55,971 nucleotides of DNA from Clostridiaceae bacterium (lineage in GTDB: Bacteria; Bacillota; Clostridia; Lachnospirales; Lachnospiraceae), in assembly GCA_009911305.1 (NCBI GenBank), contig QXXC01000025.1:1-55971 (forward strand), given 5' to 3'. Under the pieces are notes generated by a model, which had not been told where the DNA came from, ran no database searches, and worked only from the letters and a program-made list of their open reading frames with translations. The position numbers and the translations under genes were made by a program. Below, piece after piece: positions 8,280 to 18,901 of the stretch; position 1 is the first letter of the stretch; each line of letters opens with the position of its first letter.

Positions 8280-11200
8280 CTATTCGATATCAAATAACAC
8301 AGCGACTGCGGCATCCTTTTTCACATACTCTTCCATCTTTTCACGCAGGGCATTCTCATCCTTCACATCCAGGGACAGGCTGATCTCATTTAAGCAGGCG
8401 AAACGGTTCCCCGGCGCGCGCGTTCCCGCCTCCCGGCACGTAATCGCGCCTTCTGCGGCCACCTCCCGCCTGCCGTCCCTCTCCTCCTCGATCTGAAATT
8501 CCATGATTTCTCCCTCAAAGAGCACCTTTTCCCGGACGTAAATCCCCTTATAAACAGGCCGCAGCTCCTCGTAGTGGAATTCCTCCTCCTCGGGCAGGAT
8601 GCGCAGGCGCAGATACGGCCTTATGTCACGGCTCCCGTGATATTCAATGATCTCTTTATCCAGTATATTCCCCGGAACCGTAATAAAACGGGCCAGATCC
8701 TTAAAATAGGCGAATACCATCCCCGCCTCCAGAAGCACGTCCACCACAGACTGGCACAATTCCTTCTGCTCGCCGGAAAGCGCCGGAAGCGTCGCATAAT
8801 ATTTCGTCAGCGCCAGCAGGTAGATATCCGGCACCTTATCCTTCTCCGCGCTGTTGTGAACCGCGCCCTCCAGGTAAGCGAACACCGTGTCCTGCGTCGA
8901 ATGCCCCCTGAGAAAATACTCCGCGCTTTTCACCGTAAAATACGCTCTGACCACATTTTCGCTCGTCTTCTTCCTCGATGCATAGAGCTCAAACACATGA
9001 TCCATCCGTTCTGTCCTGCCCGTAAACAGCATCTGGGCCACCAGGCGTTCCTCCAGATCATATGTCTCCACGCGCTCCTTAATCCCCTGGATCAGTATGG
9101 GGTACATCTGCTCCACCGTCCCGTTAAAATGCTCGCACAGATAATCGAGAATCACGCTGTCCCCGCGCTCCATGGTAAACACATGCCAGGCCAGGAACAA
9201 AAGACGGTCATCCTCGTCAAACAGCCGCTTTAATACAATATTGGCGCACAGCTTCAAAAGCAGCTTTGACGAGATCCCCTCATGGCCGTAACGGCAGATC
9301 ATATCGTACGCTTCATTGAAATAATTTTTGCGGATCAGCGTCTCACAGACCCCGTTCCGATCCTCGCGGCTCAGCTTATCCTTTTCCAGGCACAGAAGAT
9401 ATGAAACGCTTCCGTCCCGGCCGTCCGGATTCCCGTCCGCCTGTGTCTTATAATAGCGCACAATGGCAGAGGTCAGGCGTTTTTTAAACAGGGGATGCAG
9501 GAAGCTCTTCTGCCCCGCCTGCTCTAACAGCGCCACGTCATCCGCCGTAAGAGCGTCCTTTTCCAATGCCCTGCGGCATGCGCCCACGAACAGCATCGGG
9601 TGATCCGGATCCATCTCAAAGCAGCATTTCATCAGCTCATCCGTGTCATCCATGGCCGCCGTCTTCTCACACGGAAGATCCACATAGCGGTTTCCGGACG
9701 CATCCTCAAACTGCAGCGTCTCCCGCCCGGAATACAGCGGCGCATAGGCTGTCCCGTCCTCCAGCGCGTACCGCTCCTCCTCCATCAGCTCCTCATAGCG
9801 CACCACCACAAAACGCATGGCGTCATTGTGGCAGTCGATCCGGTGCGAGGCAAGGATCGCAGGCATGGTCTTCGCAAGCTGGAAATCAATCAGCTCCGCA
9901 TAGATCATTTCCTTATAAATCACCGCCAGGCGGCTGTCTATGCGCCCTGCAAAGAGCTGCGCCATGGCGAACTGCTCCATCGCGCGCTCATACAGCCGGA
10001 AGATATCGGAATCCCGCTCGGCATATAAGAGGATATTCCGGTACAGAACCGCGCGGCTGTACTCGTCCAGCTCCGTCACATAGGAAAAATAAAGAAGCGC
10101 CTCGCGCGGCAGCAGCTCCCCGTAATCCTCCGGAAGCGAGCGCAGAAACGCCTCAAAAAGCCCCGGAAGGCTTATCTGCGCCTCAATCGCCTTCTCATAC
10201 CACGTAAAATAGCGCGGCCCCGTCAAATTTTCCTGGATAAAAGCCACGACCGCCGCCGTCAAAATCCGCTTCTTCGGATAAGCGTCATAAAGCGCAGACA
10301 GAAGCTTTAAATAAAGGCCCTTTGGATTCTTAAGCCGGCCCGCGCCGGCCGCCGCTTTTGCAAGATTCTGGCTTACAAACCCCTTCTTTGCCCCAAAATA
10401 AAGGGCCTGGAGCTCCAGACGCCCCGCATTCTTAAGGAGCTCCGGTTCCTTATCCAGAACCCTTAGGCATTCCAGATAGACAAACGGGCTGCGGCATCCG
10501 TTCTGGTACATCTGCTCCATGCTCAGCAGAACCACAGAAGGATTCTCGGCCAGCGTCCGGCTGACCTTCAAAAGCATCAGGTACAGAAACTCCTCTTCCC
10601 CGCGCAGCCTCCCGCCCGTGCAGTATTTCTCCAACAGGCGCAAAAGAGAATCCCTCTGCTCCTCATCCTCCCGGATCAGAAGCTGCAGGTACTGATAGTA
10701 GCAGTACATCAGCCGCTCCTCCCCGCGCTTTAAAAGAACCTGATCCCGGATCTCATCCAAAATCAGACAGGCCTGATCCGGGCGCTTCGTCAGCACATAG
10801 AGCTCCGCCTGCCAGAGGGGCATAAACGGGTGGGAACCCGCCATCTTCATCAGATCCAGCTCCTTTTGCATTTCCAGAAGAAGCGTCCCGGCCTCAAACA
10901 GCCCGCTCTCATACCTTAACCGAAGCTCGAGGTATTGCTTAAACTCCCGCCGGAACGCGCGCCTCCCCCGGTTCGGCTCCGCTGTCAGCAGAGAAGCCTC
11001 CACCGGGACCCGCAGCGTCTGCCGCACGGTCCGGATCGTGACCATCCCAAGATTGCGCCCGTCATGCAGGCGCTCCGGCAGAACAATGAGCGGAAGGTTC
11101 AGAAGCCCGTCCGAAAAATCATCCTGGACAGCGCTCTTTTTCGGCAGGTGAAGGAAATCCCCCTCTGCCGTGATCTCCATATAGATATAACCCCATCCGG

Positions 11201-11858
11201 CGCTCCGGATCCGGATCGTATCCTCCAGCCTGCCCTTCGGATTCTCGTAATGCTTTGCCCCGTTTTCCACGGTCAGATGAACCGGCTTTTTCACTCCCAG
11301 TGAAATAAGGAATTCTTCCATGAAATTCTGGCGGTTTCCATGCCCTTTCAGCCCGTCATAGATGGCCCTCACATGCAGATCCTGCATAAAAGGCGCTTCC
11401 ATGAACTCCCCGTACTCCAGAAGGCGCAGGGCTGTATCCATATCGTGCCGCGCCATATCCAGGAAATCCTCCGCTTTGTGAAGCGCCCCCGGAAGCTTCC
11501 CGGAAGATGAGACCTCAATATGAAACAGGTACGGTATCTCCCTCTCCCCGCAATTCGTGACAAGATAAAAAGACCCCTCTATCTCATCTCCCGATGCCAG
11601 AAAGGAGGTATCCACCTCATATGCAATATGGTTCCTGAGTCCCCCAAAGGTATTATTGTCATTCGGGATCCGCACGCGGATATTCGAGGAATAGACAAAG
11701 CCCTTAACGTTCAGCCCGTTATCGCTGCCGACAAAAAGCTCCCTCTTAAAGGATGCGTTCATCCTCACAGTCTCTTCAATAATATCCGGCGTCCAGACAA
11801 GCTTCGGCTGCTCCGAATCAATAATCCCTTTGGCCAGACGGTTAATCCGTTCTTTCAT
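8280..11858 (-). CDS. DUF5717 family giant helical protein
   Basis: The 1192-residue protein begins MKERINRLAKGIIDSEQPKL. The N-terminal 130 residues and a segment near 180-290 look beta-rich (VKGFVYSSNIRVRIPNDNN; GWGYIYMEITAEG), while residues 300-1050 are nearly continuous helices in TPR/solenoid style (RPDQACLILDEIRDQVLL; YYQYLQLLIREDEEQRDSLL). The C-terminus returns to beta strands (EGEIMEFQIEEE). No catalytic motif or membrane segment is seen. It matches DUF5717, a family I know only as uncharacterised Clostridia proteins found beside DUF5716. The ribosome site is AGGTGG ten bases upstream. The three genes probably form one operon read from about 11.9 kb. Confidence 0.75.
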   Translation of the reverse strand: MKERINRLAKGIIDSEQPKLVWTPDIIEETVRMNASFKRELFVGSDNGLNVKGFVYSSNIRVRIPNDNNTFGGLRNHIAYEVDTSFLASGDEIEGSFYLVTNCGEREIPYLFHIEVSSSGKLPGALHKAEDFLDMARHDMDTALRLLEYGEFMEAPFMQDLHVRAIYDGLKGHGNRQNFMEEFLISLGVKKPVHLTVENGAKHYENPKGRLEDTIRIRSAGWGYIYMEITAEGDFLHLPKKSAVQDDFSDGLLNLPLIVLPERLHDGRNLGMVTIRTVRQTLRVPVEASLLTAEPNRGRRAFRREFKQYLELRLRYESGLFEAGTLLLEMQKELDLMKMAGSHPFMPLWQAELYVLTKRPDQACLILDEIRDQVLLKRGEERLMYCYYQYLQLLIREDEEQRDSLLRLLEKYCTGGRLRGEEEFLYLMLLKVSRTLAENPSVVLLSMEQMYQNGCRSPFVYLECLRVLDKEPELLKNAGRLELQALYFGAKKGFVSQNLAKAAAGAGRLKNPKGLYLKLLSALYDAYPKKRILTAAVVAFIQENLTGPRYFTWYEKAIEAQISLPGLFEAFLRSLPEDYGELLPREALLYFSYVTELDEYSRAVLYRNILLYAERDSDIFRLYERAMEQFAMAQLFAGRIDSRLAVIYKEMIYAELIDFQLAKTMPAILASHRIDCHNDAMRFVVVRYEELMEEERYALEDGTAYAPLYSGRETLQFEDASGNRYVDLPCEKTAAMDDTDELMKCCFEMDPDHPMLFVGACRRALEKDALTADDVALLEQAGQKSFLHPLFKKRLTSAIVRYYKTQADGNPDGRDGSVSYLLCLEKDKLSREDRNGVCETLIRKNYFNEAYDMICRYGHEGISSKLLLKLCANIVLKRLFDEDDRLLFLAWHVFTMERGDSVILDYLCEHFNGTVEQMYPILIQGIKERVETYDLEERLVAQMLFTGRTERMDHVFELYASRKKTSENVVRAYFTVKSAEYFLRGHSTQDTVFAYLEGAVHNSAEKDKVPDIYLLALTKYYATLPALSGEQKELCQSVVDVLLEAGMVFAYFKDLARFITVPGNILDKEIIEYHGSRDIRPYLRLRILPEEEEFHYEELRPVYKGIYVREKVLFEGEIMEFQIEEERDGRREVAAEGAITCREAGTRAPGNRFACLNEISLSLDVKDENALREKMEEYVKKDAAVAVLFDIE

Positions 11859-12137
11859 ATTTATATACCACCTGTTGCCGTCTCATCTTGGTGAAATGGA
11901 ATGCGAAAAAAAGCTTCTATCCATTTTACCATACTTTAAAAACAATTACACTACATAAATCGACTTTTTTAGAAAGCCATTAAGCTTGCGGAGGTAAGCG
12001 GCGAAGAGGCCGCCTGCAGGCTACGTTACCGGCAAATCCAAAAATTCGGCTGATATTCGCATCCCTTCTAAAGTCAGCGCCGTTTTTTACCTTCCCAGAC
12101 TATGGCTCCCGCATTCATATCCCCATAGGCCCGCCAG

Positions 12138-12281
12138 TAACGTAGCCCGGGACAGCTTCTATATCCAACAGGAACCCGTAGAAAACCGCCGGTACTTAGC
12201 GAGGTCTTTTCGAGCTTAGTACCGCTGCGCTTTTCTCCGAGCGGAAGCGGGGTTCCTGTTGGATATAGAAGCTGTCCCGGG
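12138..12281. repeat. Dispersed intergenic repeat, copy C, with perfect 32-bp inverted arms
   Basis: The arms at 12146-12177 and 12250-12281 are exact reverse complements (CCCGGGACAGCTTC...GAACCC). The 72-nt centre starts at the core CCGTAGAAAACCGCCGG (12176) and carries both modules seen singly in copies A and B: GAGGTCTTTTCGAGCTTAG and CCGCTGCGCTTTTCTCCG. Inside, CGGTACTTAGC and GCTTAGTACCG nearly pair, as do CGCTT and AAGCG around the GAGCGG. The outer TAACGTAGCC (12138-12147) also pairs with GGCTACGTTA at 12019-12028. The rest of 11859-12137 holds only GCGGC/GCCGC hairpins and no gene. Confidence 0.9.
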
Positions 12282-12337
12282 CGGCCCCCACGCGCCCCCC
12301 TCCCACAGCACAATCTCCCAGAATTTTGCCCATAATC

Positions 12338-12366
12338 TTGACTTCCCCGGACAAACTCATTATTAT
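12338..12366 (+). promoter_or_regulatory. Promoter for malic enzyme
   Basis: TTGACT (12338-12343), a 17-bp spacer and TATTAT (12361-12366), each matching consensus at 5 of 6 positions. It is 59 nt upstream of the chosen start at 12425. Confidence 0.75.
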
Positions 12367-12424
12367 TAAAGCTGAAACCACACACCCATCTGCCGCCGCA
12401 GATCAAGCACGAAAGGATCAAATC

Positions 12425-13579
12425 ATGACAAACAGTGAAAAAGCTTTAGAGCTTCACAGACAATGGAACGGCAAGCTTGACACCGTCTCCAAGGCAGCCG
12501 TTAAGACCAGGGAGGATCTGGCGCTTGCGTATACGCCCGGAGTGGCTGAGCCCTGCAAGGTGATTGCAGAGGATCCGGAGGCTGCCTATACATATACCAT
12601 CAAATCCAACACCGTAGCCGTTGTGTCCGACGGCAGCGCCGTTTTAGGGCTGGGCAATATCGGCCCTCTGGCCGCTATGCCGGTTATGGAGGGAAAGGCT
12701 GTGCTTTTCAAGGAATTTGGGGGCATTAACGCCTTTCCTGTCTGCCTGGATACACAGGACACGGAGGAGATCATTGAGACGGTTGTCCGCATCGCCCCTG
12801 CGTTTGGCGGAATTAATCTTGAGGACATCTCCGCGCCCCGCTGCTTTGAGATTGAGGAGCGCTTAAAGGAGCGCTTATCCATCCCTGTGTTTCACGACGA
12901 TCAGCACGGGACGGCCATTGTGGTGCTGGCCGGGATGATCAATGCCCTCAAGGTCACGGGTAAGAAGAAGGAGGACTGCCGCGTTGTGATAAACGGGGCC
13001 GGGAGCGCGGGGATTGCCATTTCAAAGCTTCTCCTCCTCTACGGCTTTGCGCATGTGACGCTGTGTGATAAGTCGGGCATCCTTTCCAGGGGCATGGAAG
13101 GGCTGAACTGGATGCAGGAGCGCATGATGGAGGTCACGAATTTAGAGGGGAAGAGCGGAACGCTCGCCGACGCGCTCACCGGAGCCGATATTTTTGTCGG
13201 CGTCTCTGCGCCGGGCATCGTTACGCCAAAGATGGTGGCTTCCATGAACCGTGATTCCATCCTTTTTGCCATGGCAAATCCCGTTCCGGAGATCATGCCG
13301 GATCTCGCGAGAGAAGCCGGGGCAAGGGTCGTGGGAACCGGACGTTCCGATTTCCCGAACCAGGTCAACAATGTCCTGATCTTCCCCGGTATCTTTAAGG
13401 GCGCCCTGGAGGGCCGCGCCTCTGCCATTACGGAGGAAATGAAGCTGGCCGCCGCAGAGGCCATCGCCTCTCTGGTGGATGAGGCGGACTTAAATGAGGA
13501 GCACATCCTGCCCGCCGCCTTTGACCCCCGCGTTGCCGATGCCGTAAGCCGCGCTGTGAAGACGCATATTAAAAGCTGA
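12425..13579 (+). CDS. NAD(P)-dependent malic enzyme
   Basis: The 384-residue cytosolic enzyme oxidatively decarboxylates malate to pyruvate with reduction of NAD(P). It has the short bacterial architecture: an N-terminal malic domain (LALAYTPGVAEPCKVIAED with the catalytic Tyr; FGGINLEDISAPRCFEIEE; VFHDDQHGTAIV for metal and substrate) and a C-terminal Rossmann domain (VINGAGSAGIAISKLLL). Length is typical of the single-domain-pair form with no phosphotransacetylase tail. The start at 12425 follows AAAGGAT with an eight-base gap; the frame runs 33 codons further upstream through the promoter and is not used. Next comes a DUF4364 gene 35 bp on, likely co-transcribed. Confidence 0.92.
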   Translation: MTNSEKALELHRQWNGKLDTVSKAAVKTREDLALAYTPGVAEPCKVIAEDPEAAYTYTIKSNTVAVVSDGSAVLGLGNIGPLAAMPVMEGKAVLFKEFGGINAFPVCLDTQDTEEIIETVVRIAPAFGGINLEDISAPRCFEIEERLKERLSIPVFHDDQHGTAIVVLAGMINALKVTGKKKEDCRVVINGAGSAGIAISKLLLLYGFAHVTLCDKSGILSRGMEGLNWMQERMMEVTNLEGKSGTLADALTGADIFVGVSAPGIVTPKMVASMNRDSILFAMANPVPEIMPDLAREAGARVVGTGRSDFPNQVNNVLIFPGIFKGALEGRASAITEEMKLAAAEAIASLVDEADLNEEHILPAAFDPRVADAVSRAVKTHIKS

Positions 13580-13614
13580 GTAACCGCGCTGCCGAACCAT
13601 GAAGGAGTATTTCC

Positions 13615-14154
13615 ATGCTTTCTGAACCGATGACCCTGTACAAACTGATGAATCTGTATATGCTGAAAAAGGTCAACTTTCCGCTGACCAACGCGCAGCT
13701 ATCCAATTTCTTTCTGGAATGGGATTATACAACCTATTTTACGCTCCAGCAGGCCTTAAACGAGCTTCTCGATTCGGGCCTTATCAAGATGGAAACACTG
13801 CACAACAGCACCCGCTATGAGATAACCAGGGAGGGAGAGGAAACGCTGGAATTTTTCGGAAAAAAGATCTCCCCTGCCATTATCCGGGATATGGACAACT
13901 ATTTAAAGGAAAACCGTTTCCGCATGCGCAATGAGGTGGGCGTCGTGTCTGATTTCTATAAATCCACGAACCAGGACTATGTTGTCCGCTGCGAGGTGCG
14001 GGAGGGCAAAAACGTCCTGATCGGCTTAAATGTCTCCGTCCCGGATCAGGAGCAGGCTGAGATCATGTGCAATCACTGGAAGGACCGCAGTCAGGAGATC
14101 TACGCGTATATCATGAAAACCCTGATGAGCGATCCGCCGTCCGGCGGGACATAA
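13615..14154 (+). CDS. DUF4364 family winged-helix protein
   Basis: The 179-residue protein matches DUF4364, a Clostridia family of probable winged-helix regulators. The N-terminal 80 residues form a PadR/MarR-like wing (LTNAQLSNFFLEWDYTTYFT, QQALNELLDSGLIKM, STRYEITREGEETL), and the C-terminal half is a family-specific alpha/beta domain. No ligand or target is known to me. GAAGGAG lies eight bases before the ATG. It follows malic enzyme at 35 bp and precedes a small membrane-protein gene. Confidence 0.85.
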   Translation: MLSEPMTLYKLMNLYMLKKVNFPLTNAQLSNFFLEWDYTTYFTLQQALNELLDSGLIKMETLHNSTRYEITREGEETLEFFGKKISPAIIRDMDNYLKENRFRMRNEVGVVSDFYKSTNQDYVVRCEVREGKNVLIGLNVSVPDQEQAEIMCNHWKDRSQEIYAYIMKTLMSDPPSGGT

Positions 14155-14262
14155 TGGCAGCGCTCTCATTCAAACCAACCGCCCCGCGGCAGTCTGCCGG
14201 ATGCGCGCATGCAGGCGCGCCCGGCCCGCCGCCCGCGGGAATCCAGGACCAAGGAGGCAGCA

Positions 14263-14460
14263 ATGGCCGCAAAAAAACAACCATTCGCAAAACAGGCGTC
14301 AAAAAGGCTGAAAAAGCTAAAGCGCCGCGCAAAGCTTTTTCAGCTTAAAGCCTTCCTTCTTTTTATTCTGCCGGTTTTTACCATCTATCTGGCCTATGAG
14401 ACAGGAAGACAGTATTTAAAGATCAAAATTGCTGAGCACTACAGCAGGCTTTCAATGTAA
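14263..14460 (+). CDS. Small basic single-pass membrane protein (65 aa)
   Basis: The first 28 residues are strongly basic (KRLKKLKRRAKLFQLKA), followed by one hydrophobic helix (FLLFILPVFTIYLAYETG) and a short tail. The family is not recognised. AAGGAGG lies six bases before the ATG at 14263, which is preferred over 14209. Its last 22 bases overlap the 3' end of convergent engB, so both transcripts may interfere or share an end. Confidence 0.65.
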   Translation: MAAKKQPFAKQASKRLKKLKRRAKLFQLKAFLLFILPVFTIYLAYETGRQYLKIKIAEHYSRLSM

Positions 14461-15020
14461 TCCCATATCTCCTCCCGGCCCTGTTTGGTCTCCGCTGAAA
14501 AGGGGATCAGCAGGCCTCCGGGAGCGAGCTTTAACCCGTCCCGGATCATCTTCAGATGCTTATCTGTCTGGCTTCTCTTAATCTTATCCGCCTTTGTGGC
14601 CAGGATCACCGGCTGATAGCCCTGGGACACGATCCAGTCATACATCAGGCAGTCATTGTCCGACGGCTCGTGGCGGATGTCAACCAGAAGGAACACGCAC
14701 CGCAGCATGTCCGAGCTGTGCAGATAGCGTTCAATCATCTTCCCCCATTTTGCCCTGACCTCCATATTGGCCTTTGCGTATCCGTAGCCCGGCAGATCCA
14801 CATAGTAAAAAGCCTGGTTGATGTGATAGAAATTGATGGTCTGCGTCTTGCCCGGCTGGCCGGAGACGCGCGCCAGGGCTTTCCGGTTCATCAGGGCGTT
14901 GATCAGGGAGGATTTTCCCACATTTGATTTTCCGGCAAATGCAAATTCCGGCTGTGTATTCCTGGGCGGGCGGCTCGTCACGCCGCACACCGTCTCCAGG
15001 CTGATATCCTTTATGATCAT
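14439..15020 (-). CDS. engB: Ribosome biogenesis GTPase YsxC/EngB
   Basis: The 193-residue GTPase is needed for maturation of the 50S ribosomal subunit in bacteria. Motifs are in order: G1 AGKSNVGKSSLINAL at residues 29-43, the G2 threonine in GKTQTINFY, G3 DLPGYGYAK, G4 TKADKIKRS, and a closing FSAETKQGREEIWDYI. Length is normal. Its ATG overlaps the stop of lon by four bases (ATGA), so translation is coupled. This lon-engB junction is a common arrangement in Firmicutes. Confidence 0.95.
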   Translation of the reverse strand: MIIKDISLETVCGVTSRPPRNTQPEFAFAGKSNVGKSSLINALMNRKALARVSGQPGKTQTINFYHINQAFYYVDLPGYGYAKANMEVRAKWGKMIERYLHSSDMLRCVFLLVDIRHEPSDNDCLMYDWIVSQGYQPVILATKADKIKRSQTDKHLKMIRDGLKLAPGGLLIPFSAETKQGREEIWDYIESLL

Positions 15021-17386
15021 GATCCTCCTGCCGCCTTTCTTTTTCTGCCCGGCCGCTTTGCTGCCTCTTCCTCCGGCGCGAGGGCCTCGCGCAGCACCTC
15101 GTCCATCTCCTTCACGTACACGATCTCCATGCCCTTTGTGATCTCCTTCTGCAGCTCCTCCACATCCGGCCGGTTCTTCTCCGGGACCAGAACCTTCCGG
15201 ATATGGGCCATGCGGGCCGCGAGAAGCTTTTCCTTTAAGCCCCCGATCATCAGCACATGGCCGCGCAGGGTGATCTCTCCGGTCATGGCTACCCGGGCCG
15301 CTATCGGGCGTCCGGTCACTGCGGAAAGCATGGCAGTCGCCATCGTGATGCCCGCCGAGGGGCCGTCCTTTGGCACCGCTCCCTCCGGGATATGGATATG
15401 GAGATCATGCGTCTCAAAATACGCCTCTTCCACCCCGTACTCCCGCGAGGCGACGGAGCGGACATAGGTCAGCGCCGTCTGGGCCGATTCCTTCATCACA
15501 TCCCCCATCTGGCCCGTCATCTGCAGATTCCCCTTGCCGGGCATCACATTGACCTCGATCTGCAGGGTATCCCCGCCGACGCTGGTCCAGGCCAGACCGC
15601 AGGCGATCCCCACCTGATCCTCTCCGCCCGCATCCTCAAAGAGAATCTTTTCGCGCCCCAGATATTTCTCCAGGTTCTTTTCCGTCACGCGCACGGATCG
15701 CCTGTGCTTCTCCAGAAGCTCCCGGGCCGTTTTGCGGCACACATCCCCGATCCGGCGCTCCAGATTCCGGACGCCGGCCTCCCTGGTGTAATTGTGAATC
15801 ATCTTCTCAAGGGCCGGGTTCGTGATGGTCAGGCGTTCCCTGGAGAGCCCGTTCTTTTCCATCTGCTTTCTGATCAGGTAATTCCGGCCGATATGGAATT
15901 TTTCGTTTTCCGTGTAGCTGCTGACCTCAATGACCTCCATGCGGTCTAAAAGCGGACGCGGAATCGTCTCTGTGGTATTGGCTGTTACAATAAACAGGAC
16001 GCGGGATAAGTCAATCGGCAGCTCTACGTAGTGATCGCGAAAACGCACGTTCTGTTCCGCGTCCAGTACCTCCAGAAGGGCGGACGAGGTGTCAGATTTG
16101 TAATCGCTCCCCACCTTGTCAATCTCGTCCAGAAGCATCAGCGGATTGCTGACGCCCGCCTGCTTTAAGCCCTCGACGATGCGGCCCGGCATCGCGCCCA
16201 CATACGTCTTGCGATGTCCCCGGATCTCCGCCTCGTCCCGGACGCCGCCCAGGCTGATGCGCACATATTTGCGCCCCATGGCCCTGGCGATGGAACGGGC
16301 AATGGAGGTTTTCCCCGTGCCCGGCGGGCCCACCAGACAGAGGATCGGGCTCACGCCTTTTCTGGTCAGGATGCGGACCGCAAGATATTCCAGCACCCGT
16401 TCCTTGACCTTCTCAAGCCCGTAGTGATCCTCCTCCAGGACCTCTTTGGCATGCTTCAGATCCATATTGTCCTTTGTCACCTTGTTCCACGGGAGCTCCA
16501 GAACCGTCTCCAGATACATCCGCAGCACATTGGCGTCCTGGCTTCCGGACGGCATGGCCTGAAAACGCCCGATCTCCTTCTGGATCCGCTCCTTTATCTC
16601 CCGGTCCGCGCGCAGGCTCTTTAAGCGGCCTGCAAACTCGTCCGCGTCCGACTCCGGATTCTCCCCCAGCTCCTGCCTGAGCACGCGGAGCTGTTCGCGC
16701 AGGATGTATTCTCTCTGGTTTTTGTCAACCGCGGCCTTAACCTTGCCCTGGAACTCGCGTTTCAGGCGGTAAATCTCCGTCTCTGTCAACAGAAGCTGCA
16801 TCTCCACCTCATACATCACGCTTAAGGAGCTGCACTCCAGAATCTTCTGCTTGGCCGTGTAATCCCACGGAAACTGCACGGCAATCTGCGTCAGAAGTCC
16901 CTCAAAATCAGGGGCTGCCATCAGGGAAGCGGCAAATTCCTTTCCCATGGCCGGATTGTATTTCCCATACTCCTCCAGCTTTTCCCCCACGATCCGGGTC
17001 ATGGCCTCTTTCTCTAAGGGCTCCAGGTCATCCGCCGCTTCCGGCAGGACGTCAATCGTCCCGCTGTAAAACTCTCCCTCTGTATCAAGCTCCAGAAGCT
17101 CCGCCCGGCTTAAGCCCTCCACGGTCACGCGGATCAGTCCGCCCGGAAGCTTTAAAAGCTGCTTTACAAAGCCCACCACGCCTATCTGAAACAGATCCGC
17201 CAAATCCGGCTCCATATCCTCCTGCTCCATCTGCGTGACGAGAAATACCTTCTGATCGCCCAGCATGGCCTTTTCCACCGCCGCGATCGATTTTCCCCGC
17301 ATGATATCAAAATTGATGGTCATCTGCGGCAGCATCGTCAGCCCCCGCAGCGCTATCACCGGCAATGTCATCTTTTCCTCTTCCAT
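15017..17386 (-). CDS. lon: ATP-dependent Lon protease (LonA type)
   Basis: The 789-residue cytosolic AAA+ serine protease degrades misfolded and regulatory proteins. The N-terminal substrate-binding domain (about 1-200) leads to a coiled segment, the AAA+ module with Walker A GPPGTGKTSIARSIA and Walker B LMLLDEIDKVG, and the protease domain with the catalytic Ser in PKDGPSAGITMA and Lys in GGLKEKLLAARMA. The C-terminus ends in a basic tail (RPGRKRKAAGGS). Start: GAGGA precedes the ATG at 17386; an ATG five codons later has an equally good site. A gap of 193 nt separates it from clpX upstream; I see no terminator there. Confidence 0.96.
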   Translation of the reverse strand: MEEEKMTLPVIALRGLTMLPQMTINFDIMRGKSIAAVEKAMLGDQKVFLVTQMEQEDMEPDLADLFQIGVVGFVKQLLKLPGGLIRVTVEGLSRAELLELDTEGEFYSGTIDVLPEAADDLEPLEKEAMTRIVGEKLEEYGKYNPAMGKEFAASLMAAPDFEGLLTQIAVQFPWDYTAKQKILECSSLSVMYEVEMQLLLTETEIYRLKREFQGKVKAAVDKNQREYILREQLRVLRQELGENPESDADEFAGRLKSLRADREIKERIQKEIGRFQAMPSGSQDANVLRMYLETVLELPWNKVTKDNMDLKHAKEVLEEDHYGLEKVKERVLEYLAVRILTRKGVSPILCLVGPPGTGKTSIARSIARAMGRKYVRISLGGVRDEAEIRGHRKTYVGAMPGRIVEGLKQAGVSNPLMLLDEIDKVGSDYKSDTSSALLEVLDAEQNVRFRDHYVELPIDLSRVLFIVTANTTETIPRPLLDRMEVIEVSSYTENEKFHIGRNYLIRKQMEKNGLSRERLTITNPALEKMIHNYTREAGVRNLERRIGDVCRKTARELLEKHRRSVRVTEKNLEKYLGREKILFEDAGGEDQVGIACGLAWTSVGGDTLQIEVNVMPGKGNLQMTGQMGDVMKESAQTALTYVRSVASREYGVEEAYFETHDLHIHIPEGAVPKDGPSAGITMATAMLSAVTGRPIAARVAMTGEITLRGHVLMIGGLKEKLLAARMAHIRKVLVPEKNRPDVEELQKEITKGMEIVYVKEMDEVLREALAPEEEAAKRPGRKRKAAGGS

Positions 17387-17579
17387 CTTCTGTCCTCACT
17401 GTCTGTAACCGCACCGATCCCCCGCTGCCCGCATCACCTGCAGCGTTCCTTTGCAACCATTCCTACAAGCAGAAAGGGATCTGCAAAATGAGACTCATCT
17501 TACAAACCCCTTTGGTCCCTGCGCAGCCCCTGCCGGGCAGTGCGCAAGCAACTCCTTTTTCCGGAAGAGACGCCCGATT

Positions 17580-18878
<1,299 letters not shown>

Positions 18879-18901
18879 ACGCCCACCTCGATTCCTCATC
18901 A

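Noticed and set aside
8574..10207. Long plus-strand frames opposite the DUF5717 gene
   Set aside because: Arg/His/Pro-rich antisense frames typical of GC-rich coding DNA; no ribosome sites.
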